Source: an uncultured Bacteroides sp.
Lineage (GTDB): Bacteria; Bacteroidota; Bacteroidia; Bacteroidales; Bacteroidaceae
DNA length: 64,000 nucleotides
NCBI RefSeq assembly: GCF_963677715.1
Contig: NZ_OY782495.1
Coordinates: 434,001-498,000 of the forward strand
Direction of reading: 5' to 3'
Shown here piece after piece: positions 57,914 to 64,000 of the stretch. The position numbers and the translations under genes are program-made. Position 1 is the first letter of the stretch, and each line of letters opens with the position of its first letter. A model generated the notes under the pieces. The model ran no database searches and was not told the origin of the DNA. It worked only from the letters and a program-made list of their open reading frames with translations.

Positions 57914-58840
57914 ATGAAAAAGTTTTTTTCTTTTCAGGCAATGCTTGCAATTGCAGCAACTTCCATGCTTATTTCATCTTGTAGTAATGAAGACGACAGT
58001 TTCTACACAGATATCAGCGGACAAAGTTCCAACACTCGTACCGCTATAAGCGGAGACACCACTATCATTGATTTTGAAAATGATGCAACTGTTTTACTGG
58101 CAGGCCCTACCTCTTATGGGGAAAATTTGTATGCCGATTATTCAGGTAGTAAATATCTGACATGGAGTGATAATTCTTCAAGCTTTACTTGCGGAATAAA
58201 TTATCTAAACGGAGGTTTTAACTATTATAACGGTGGTATCGCCATCTCCAACTGGAATATCATGTCAAACCCGTCGAGTGAAACCGGCGATTGGTGGTAT
58301 TCATACCTAAATCAATGTAGTGTATACAATTCCGCTTCAATAGACGGGTCAAACGAAAATGCCGGTCATAGTGGTTCTGATAATTTCGGTATTATGTATG
58401 GATACAGCGATGCGTATAACGCTTCATACATGTCCAATCCCGAATTTAGTTTTAAATCTGGTGAAGAATTCACAGTAAAGAAAATGTATGTTTGCAATTC
58501 GTCTTATCTATATGGAGTCATGAAATATGGCAATCAGTTCGGCATATACGGTTCTGCCGTTTCATTGGAACAGGCAAAAGGGTACTTCAAAGTGTTGGCT
58601 TACGGCTTTGATGCCAATGGCAATGCAACCAACGGAGGACAACCTGTTGAAAAATATCTGGCTGATTATCGCGACGGTACCTCTACTCCGACTTCCATTT
58701 CTACCACTTGGTCGGCATGGGACCTTTCCGCTCTGGGAAGCGTCAACAAAGTAAAGTTTAACTTTATTGGCTCCGACAGTGGAACATACGGGCTGAATAC
58801 TCCTGCCTACCTATGCATTGACGATATACATATTTATTAA
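57914..58840 (+). CDS. DUF4465 surface lipoprotein of the cobalamin operon
   Basis: The 308-residue lipoprotein (lipobox LISSC) has a single DUF4465 domain: IDFEND at about 52-57, a GGIAISNWN segment, NFGIMYGYSDAY, FTVKKMYVCNSSY and a C-terminal FNFIGSDSGTYGLNTPAYLCIDDI in pieces. The fold is expected to be a beta-sandwich. It is the first gene under the cobalamin riboswitch. DUF4465 proteins recur in Bacteroides B12-uptake loci and may be surface cobalamin-binding proteins of the BtuH type, but I am not certain of that equivalence. Confidence 0.82.
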   Translation: MKKFFSFQAMLAIAATSMLISSCSNEDDSFYTDISGQSSNTRTAISGDTTIIDFENDATVLLAGPTSYGENLYADYSGSKYLTWSDNSSSFTCGINYLNGGFNYYNGGIAISNWNIMSNPSSETGDWWYSYLNQCSVYNSASIDGSNENAGHSGSDNFGIMYGYSDAYNASYMSNPEFSFKSGEEFTVKKMYVCNSSYLYGVMKYGNQFGIYGSAVSLEQAKGYFKVLAYGFDANGNATNGGQPVEKYLADYRDGTSTPTSISTTWSAWDLSALGSVNKVKFNFIGSDSGTYGLNTPAYLCIDDIHIY

Positions 58841-58850
58841 TTATTAATCT

Positions 58851-58888
58851 GGAGAAGGATATTGTAATTTCAATATCCTCCTCTTTCT
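58851..58888 (+). terminator. Terminator-like hairpin after the DUF4465 gene
   Basis: AGGATATTG (58856-58864) pairs exactly with CAATATCCT (58871-58879), extended by a GGAGA/CTCC-type stem with one mismatch and followed by TCTTTCTTTC. It lies within the operon and would allow only partial read-through. Confidence 0.6.
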
Positions 58889-58899
58889 TTCTTCACTTT

Positions 58900-60696
58900 A
58901 TGATAAACAAAAACTATATTAAGGCGTTATGCCTCATCCTTTTCATTTTTGCATCGTGTAACAAAGATGATGTTATTGAAAAAGAGACCTCTCAAAAGCC
59001 AGTAATCACACTGGATAGTGAAACAGGAGTTTATGCGACTAAAATTGGCAAAACGCTTACTATCGCTCCAAGTGTAGAATACAATGATAATGCAATCTAT
59101 TCTTGGATCATTGACGGAAAATTAGTCAGTACAGAACCTACCTACAGTGCAACGTGGACTACAGAAGGAGAAATATACATCACTTTCCGCGTAGAGACAC
59201 TGACCGGAACAGCAGAAGAAGAGCTACGTGTGGATGTGAGCAATCTGGCTCCTCCTGTCATTTCTCTGGTTTTGCCGTCACAGGGTTTGAAAGTCTTGTC
59301 CGGAACAGATTATGTTTTCACTCCTGATATCCAAAATCAGGATGAAGACAACTTTGAGTGTCAATGGATTCGTAACGGCGAGGTAGTTGCTACCGGCATC
59401 ACTTATACATTCAACGAATCTCAACTTGGAAGCTATCCTATCACAATCAAGACTACTAATGTGGATGGGGAAGCGACCAAAGAAATTACAGTAGAGGTCG
59501 TTGAAACAATGCCTTATAAAGCAAGTTTTGAAACACCTTCCTATTTACAAACGTCAACAGATAGAAACACATTCGTAGGACGTCCTGTTTTTCTAAACCC
59601 TACTCTTGAATATTTTGACAATCCGCAATATGCGTGGAGTGTAGATGGAGAGGCCATAGAAAACGAAACAAGTTCCATATATAAGTTCACCCCAACAACA
59701 GCGGGAAATTATACAGTAAAAGTCAATGTGACAGAAAATCTAATCACCAAATCGGCACTTACAAGAAATATCACACGTGCAGCAACTTCGATATCGACCG
59801 AAGTCGTGGTGCACTGTCTTGATAGTGAGCAAATGGATAACTTTCGATTCTCCACTACATCTAGTTCTCAAATACAAAATAAAGTATATGAATACACCCC
59901 TGCTCCCGGACAGTTTATAAATGAGTTGAACACTGCAGGATTCACCGGAAATGAAAAAACGCAGGCAGACGCTATTGCTTATGCAACCAAACGATTAAGC
60001 AACAAGTATTATGTTTCCTTGGGTGGTTTCGGAGGGTACATCATTGTAGGATTTGACCATAGCATACCAAAGACAAGCAATACGTATGACTTTTCGATTC
60101 AAGGAAATGCTTTTAACGGTAGTTCGGAACCAGGCATCATTTGGGTCATGCAGGATATAAATAAAAATGGCTTGCCTGATGATGAATGGTATGAACTTAA
60201 AGGTTGCGAAACAGGGAAAGAAAGCACGACACAAAATTATGCTGTGACTTACTACCGACCATCCGGCAAGGGAATGAGTGTACAATGGACAGACTCAAAA
60301 GGAGAAACGGGCAAAATTGATTATCTGCAAGAGTATCATGCACAAGATTATTATTATCCGCAATGGATTAAAAAAGATAGCTATACACTTCGGGGAACTT
60401 GCCTAGAAGCTCACAACAAGCTCGTTGGTAATATATGGAAAAATCAGTCGTACGATTGGGGGTATGCGGATAATTACGGAACGGATGTTCTTGCCGGAGA
60501 CGCAGTAAACGGTAGCGGACAACAAAATGGTTTCAAAATATCCAATGCCATCTATCGTGACGGTAGCTCCGTAGACTTGAAATATATAGATTTTATCAAA
60601 GTCCAGGTTGGAGCCAATACAAAAAGCGGCCCCATAGGCGAGCTCTCTACCGAAGTATTCTCTTTTTATGATTTATCAATAACTAATCAACAATAA
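58900..60696 (+). CDS. Ig/PKD-like surface lipoprotein of the cobalamin operon
   Basis: The 598-residue lipoprotein (lipobox FIFASC) has three Ig/PKD-type repeats (about 35-115, 118-200, 205-290; each with a Y-x-W or C-x-W-x3-G core such as YSWIIDGKL, CQWIRNGEV, YAWSVDGEA). A C-terminal domain follows at about 300-598, with SLGGFGGYIIVGFDHS and GIIWVMQDINKNGLPDDEWYELKG in pieces. The DxNxNGLPDDE run looks like a calcium-binding loop. The family is often annotated as cell surface protein and is regularly found in Bacteroides cobalamin loci. A role in cobalamin capture at the surface is inferred from context. Confidence 0.75.
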   Translation: MINKNYIKALCLILFIFASCNKDDVIEKETSQKPVITLDSETGVYATKIGKTLTIAPSVEYNDNAIYSWIIDGKLVSTEPTYSATWTTEGEIYITFRVETLTGTAEEELRVDVSNLAPPVISLVLPSQGLKVLSGTDYVFTPDIQNQDEDNFECQWIRNGEVVATGITYTFNESQLGSYPITIKTTNVDGEATKEITVEVVETMPYKASFETPSYLQTSTDRNTFVGRPVFLNPTLEYFDNPQYAWSVDGEAIENETSSIYKFTPTTAGNYTVKVNVTENLITKSALTRNITRAATSISTEVVVHCLDSEQMDNFRFSTTSSSQIQNKVYEYTPAPGQFINELNTAGFTGNEKTQADAIAYATKRLSNKYYVSLGGFGGYIIVGFDHSIPKTSNTYDFSIQGNAFNGSSEPGIIWVMQDINKNGLPDDEWYELKGCETGKESTTQNYAVTYYRPSGKGMSVQWTDSKGETGKIDYLQEYHAQDYYYPQWIKKDSYTLRGTCLEAHNKLVGNIWKNQSYDWGYADNYGTDVLAGDAVNGSGQQNGFKISNAIYRDGSSVDLKYIDFIKVQVGANTKSGPIGELSTEVFSFYDLSITNQQ

Positions 60697-60706
60697 TACA
60701 ACTAAG

Positions 60707-62893
60707 ATGAAAACAAAATTATTACTCTTATTTTTTATATCAGCCTGCTCTTTTTGCTTACTAAGCTGTTCTAATGACGACAAAGCTCCCGCCGATGCCA
60801 ATGACAACTTTATAACATCTGCTACATTAAGCGTGGGAGGTAAGACGTATGAAGCTGTCATTGCCAACAACGAAATTACAATTACCGTTCCATATACCGT
60901 TTCACTTAGTGGGGCAACGGTTGATTTAAAATATACCCAGTCTGCTAAAATATTACCCGACCCGACGAGTATTACCGATTGGGATAATGAACGCATTTTT
61001 CGTGTAACGTCCTACAATGGTGATGAAAACCAATATACTTATCGTGTCATCAAGGATGATATTCGCCAGGAAGGAGATGTGGCGCTAAGCAATGCGAGTG
61101 AAATCACGGCTTTCGCAGAAAGTGGGGTTACTATCATTAAAGGAAACCTGACCATTGGAACTGATGATGGAGAAGATATTGAAAAGATTACTGAACTTTC
61201 TAAACTGAAACAAGTAGAAGGAAATATTGTAATAAAGAACAGCTATAAAGGCAATGATTTGACAGGATTAGACAATCTTACTTCAATTGGAGGACTTTAT
61301 ATAGGCAACAAGAACATTCCTTCAACATCTCCTCTTTATCAAGTATCTCTCGAGGCACTAACTACAGTCACAGGCAACGTTATGATATGCAATAACGAAA
61401 CAAAATGGATCATGACAAAGAGATTAGCAGATGTAGGTGGAAATATTGTTATAAATTCCTCCAATCTTCAATCCATACAAATGGAAATGCTAAGTAAAGT
61501 AACCGGTAATTTCAATATCCAAAGTGATACGGATGAAGATGGTGATGGAGTGCCCGAACTAGGTGGCACGATGGTATCACTAATTCTACCTGAATTAACT
61601 TCCGTAGGAGATACACTGTCGGCAAACTATCTTGCCTCCCTCAAGAGTATTGATTTAGAGAAACTGAAATCGGCTGGTGCCATCTTATTTGAAACACTCC
61701 CTCTTACTTTTGAAACAATCAATTTACCTGCCATACAAACCGTAGAAGGTGATCTGAACATTAGTTCCAGCACCACAAAAATAGCTATCGGTAGTATAAT
61801 AAACAGAAACGAAACACTTACTTCTTTCGGGGGATTCAGTAAACTACAAAAGGTAGGAGGCACCTTAACTCTCGCCAACTTCATTAATGTAATGCAATTG
61901 CCCTCCCTTACTAGTATAGCAGAACTAGGAGGGTACTATTTATTCCATCTGGATAAGGCCAAAACAGAACTTGACTTTTCGAAAACCTCTTTTCTAAAAC
62001 AAGGAGACAATGACTGTGAACTAAGAATATCCTACACTCCAATTACCAAAATTATAGGAAAAGCAACCATGAATTGCAAGCTTAACTTAGACCAATTTTA
62101 TCTAAAAAACGCCCTCCCAGATCTTGAAGGGATTGAAACGATTAACAACTTTCGCATATTTGTAGATTCTAATTATGCTACAGCATTTGAATCAAAGACT
62201 TTCAATATCAAAAAAGTAATTGGCAATCTATATATTAATGGAGGACTCAATTACGACGGCGTTACGACTAATCTGATACAACTAATGAACTTCCCGAACC
62301 TCGAATCGGTAGGTGGATATTTCTATCTGGCGAATTCCAATATTTCCGCTCCAAATCTGACAACCGTCGGAGGACAATTCTTATTAAAGAACAATCTCAC
62401 AGAGTTTAATTTGAATAAGCTGGAGACAGTGGGACTCAGCAGCTCAGCACAGGATGTAAGTAACAATGAGCCTAATATAAGTAGCAGCGAACCTGCATTC
62501 TACATTCAAGATATGAATACTACAATTCTAAAAATACCTGTTTTGAAAGAAGTTGGAGAAAAGGGACTGACAATAGATATTGGAGGTAAAAGTTCAACAG
62601 TGACGGAACTTAGCTGCCCCAAGCTAGAAACTGTAGACGGAAATATAACGATCATGGGAGGACTAAATCCAATAACACGTTTCTTAAATAAATCATTAAC
62701 CACATTATCTTTCCCTCTCCTGGTAAAAGCTGCCAGCGTAACTATCGAAAACCTCAATATACTTAATAATTTCACGGATTTTGCTCCTCTATTTACTAAT
62801 AATATTATGGAAGATGGTAAATGGATCGTTACGAAATGTGCTTATAACCCGACTTATCAGAATATGAAAAACGGACAATATACACAACCATAA
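60707..62893 (+). CDS. DUF5018-like plus leucine-rich-repeat-like surface lipoprotein
   Basis: The 728-residue lipoprotein (lipobox LLSC) starts with a DUF5018-like beta-sandwich (about 28-125; ITSATLSVGGKTYEAVI, then TVPYTVSLSGATVDLKYT). It continues with a long series of irregular repeats built on (I/L)xxLxxVxGN(I/L)x(I/V), such as LKQVEGNIVI, LTSIGGLYIG, LTTVTGNVMI, LQKVGGTLTL and LESVGGYFYL. This is the pattern of receptor-L-domain or BspA-like right-handed solenoids. It starts 10 bp after the previous stop codon, so it is in the riboswitch operon. A ligand-binding or docking surface is likely; the ligand is unknown. Confidence 0.7.
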   Translation: MKTKLLLLFFISACSFCLLSCSNDDKAPADANDNFITSATLSVGGKTYEAVIANNEITITVPYTVSLSGATVDLKYTQSAKILPDPTSITDWDNERIFRVTSYNGDENQYTYRVIKDDIRQEGDVALSNASEITAFAESGVTIIKGNLTIGTDDGEDIEKITELSKLKQVEGNIVIKNSYKGNDLTGLDNLTSIGGLYIGNKNIPSTSPLYQVSLEALTTVTGNVMICNNETKWIMTKRLADVGGNIVINSSNLQSIQMEMLSKVTGNFNIQSDTDEDGDGVPELGGTMVSLILPELTSVGDTLSANYLASLKSIDLEKLKSAGAILFETLPLTFETINLPAIQTVEGDLNISSSTTKIAIGSIINRNETLTSFGGFSKLQKVGGTLTLANFINVMQLPSLTSIAELGGYYLFHLDKAKTELDFSKTSFLKQGDNDCELRISYTPITKIIGKATMNCKLNLDQFYLKNALPDLEGIETINNFRIFVDSNYATAFESKTFNIKKVIGNLYINGGLNYDGVTTNLIQLMNFPNLESVGGYFYLANSNISAPNLTTVGGQFLLKNNLTEFNLNKLETVGLSSSAQDVSNNEPNISSSEPAFYIQDMNTTILKIPVLKEVGEKGLTIDIGGKSSTVTELSCPKLETVDGNITIMGGLNPITRFLNKSLTTLSFPLLVKAASVTIENLNILNNFTDFAPLFTNNIMEDGKWIVTKCAYNPTYQNMKNGQYTQP

Positions 62894-62914
62894 TTTCATT
62901 GAAATAAATAATTC

Positions 62915-62955
62915 AGAGTATCTGTTCTATGGAGCAGATACTCTCTTCTATAATT
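62915..62955 (+). terminator. Terminator-like hairpin before the BtuG-like gene
   Basis: AGAGTATCTG (62915-62924) is exactly complementary to CAGATACTCT (62935-62944) and is followed by TCTTCTATAATT. It may attenuate read-through within the operon. Confidence 0.6.
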
Positions 62956-62967
62956 ATTACACTTATA

Positions 62968-64000
62968 ATGAAAATACCTATGTTAAAAGTTTGCAAAAAT
63001 AGTTTTTATCTCTTACTGATACTTCTTCTTTCCGGCTGTATGAACTATGGGCCTATTGATGAAGAAGAATTCAACGCCGGAGAAGATTCAGGAAGCGGTG
63101 ATACGATTACGGGGCAAGGGCTTTTCATCACCAATGAAGGTAATTTCACCTATGGCAATGCCTCGTTATCTTATTATAATCCTGAAACAAAAGTGATAGA
63201 GAATGAAGTGTTTGCACGCGCTAATGCGCAAAAGTTGGGCGATGTGGCGCAATCCATGACTATTTATAATGGCATTGGATGGATTGTTGTCAATAATTCC
63301 GGAGTCATCTTCGCCATTAACTTAAATACTTTCAAAGAAGTAGGGCGCATCACCGGTTTTACATCACCGCGTTATATTCATTTTCTGAGCGATGAAAAAG
63401 CATATGTGACTCAGATTTGGGATAAACGCATTTGCGTTGTCAACCCCAAGACCTATCAGATAACAGGTTACATAAATATGCCGATGAAAGCAGGAAGCGA
63501 ATCAACAGAACAAATGGTACAATACGGAAAGTATGTTTTCACAAATTGCTGGAGTTATAATAATAAAATATTAGTCATCGATACGGAGACTGATCAGGTC
63601 TGTGATTCCATTAAAGTGGGCATTCAGCCGACTTCACTTGTGATAGATAAGAACAACAAACTATGGACTGTTACTGATGGAGGATATGAAGGTAGCCCTT
63701 ATGGTTACGAAGCCCCTTCGCTCTATCGGATTGACGCTGAAACGAGAGAAGTAGAAAAGCAATTTAAATTTATATTAGGCGAGCATCCCTCAGAAGTGCA
63801 ACTGAACGGTACACGAGATACACTCTATTTCATAAATAACGATATTTGGCGACTCCCGATAACAGCAGAACGTTTTCCTGTAAAATCGTTCATTAAGAAC
63901 AAAAATACCATTTACTACGGATTGACCGTAAATCCCGTTAATTCGGAGATATATGTAGCAGACGCCATTGATTATGTACAACCTGGCGTTATCCTGCGAT
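62968..64000 (+). CDS. btuG: BtuG-like YncE/DUF5074 beta-propeller lipoprotein (partial, cut by window end)
   Basis: The frame opens at the ATG at 62968 and runs off the window after 344 codons. The product has lipobox LLLSGC (Cys at about 24) and an acidic linker. The rest is a series of propeller-blade repeats: LFITNEGNFTYGNASLSYYN in part, GWIVVNNSGVIFAINL, KRICVVNPKTYQITGYI, NKILVIDTETDQVCDSI and SLYRIDAETREVEKQF. This matches the YncE-like DUF5074 propellers of Bacteroides cobalamin loci. BtuG proteins there bind cobalamin very tightly at the cell surface and work with BtuB. The riboswitch upstream supports this; btuB itself is expected outside the window. Confidence 0.72.
   Translation, partial: MKIPMLKVCKNSFYLLLILLLSGCMNYGPIDEEEFNAGEDSGSGDTITGQGLFITNEGNFTYGNASLSYYNPETKVIENEVFARANAQKLGDVAQSMTIYNGIGWIVVNNSGVIFAINLNTFKEVGRITGFTSPRYIHFLSDEKAYVTQIWDKRICVVNPKTYQITGYINMPMKAGSESTEQMVQYGKYVFTNCWSYNNKILVIDTETDQVCDSIKVGIQPTSLVIDKNNKLWTVTDGGYEGSPYGYEAPSLYRIDAETREVEKQFKFILGEHPSEVQLNGTRDTLYFINNDIWRLPITAERFPVKSFIKNKNTIYYGLTVNPVNSEIYVADAIDYVQPGVILR

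Overview
The window looks like a chromosomal segment of a Bacteroides/Phocaeicola-type gut Bacteroidota. The signs are: type V (FimA/Mfa-type) fimbrial lipoproteins, FISUMP domains, DUF5686/DUF3575/DUF3868/DUF4492 families, a VapE-HU-amidase gene set, a cobalamin riboswitch ahead of surface lipoproteins, and many promoters of the Bacteroides form (TTG, 19-20 nt, TAnnTTTG). I see no rRNA, CRISPR array or intact insertion sequence.

Layout. 0-14.9 kb is core-like: the end of a UDP-GlcNAc 2-epimerase gene, a DUF5686 outer-membrane protein, rarA, a D-2-hydroxyacid dehydrogenase, the DUF4492-cydA-cydB oxidase operon (minus), then a six-gene plus-strand operon for a TolC/MacA/MacB-type exporter with its own LytS-type kinase and LytTR regulator. 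14.9-19.6 kb is a scrap region: a likely small RNA, a tyrosine recombinase remnant with lost catalytic residues, a hydrolase bracketed by a 26-bp direct repeat, fragments of umuC and of an antitoxin-like HTH gene, a 59-codon gene, a second small-RNA candidate and a strong palindrome. 19.6-37.4 kb is mostly housekeeping: SDR, Rossmann protein, tag, sugar MFS, AraC regulator, stress membrane proteins, the gnd-zwf-pgl oxidative pentose phosphate cluster, a dicarboxylate symporter, gmd-fcl for GDP-fucose, an acyl-CoA synthetase, a YidE/AspT-type transporter and a MATE exporter. tRNA-Ser(GCT) and tRNA-Glu(CTC) follow.

38.1-51.8 kb is a phase-variable fimbrial locus. Nine minus-strand genes (Rrf2-like regulator, DUF3575, DUF3868, FimA-type major subunit, FimB/Mfa2 anchor, fimbrillin, and three large fimbrillin-like proteins ending in FISUMP domains) lie behind a 270-bp segment bounded by perfect 23-bp inverted repeats, next to a tyrosine recombinase gene. 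The promoter inside the segment currently points away from the operon, so the sequenced state looks OFF.

52.0-57.3 kb holds a recurrent but functionally unexplained Bacteroides gene set: a coiled-coil protein, a VapE/BT4734-type primase-helicase-like protein, an HU-like protein with an acidic glycine-rich tail, a 90-residue coiled-coil protein and a T7-lysozyme-like amidase. The set is separated by unusually repeat-rich intergenic DNA, including a 405-bp block flanked by 26-bp inverted repeats. 57.6-64.0 kb is a cobalamin-riboswitch operon of surface lipoproteins (DUF4465, an Ig/PKD-like protein, a DUF5018/leucine-rich-like protein, and a BtuG-like beta-propeller cut by the window end) with terminator-like hairpins between genes.

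The parts most worth a second look are the invertible promoter with a regulator as its first gene, the mosaic tip-like proteins, the VapE-HU-amidase set with its inverted repeats, and the two small-RNA candidates.
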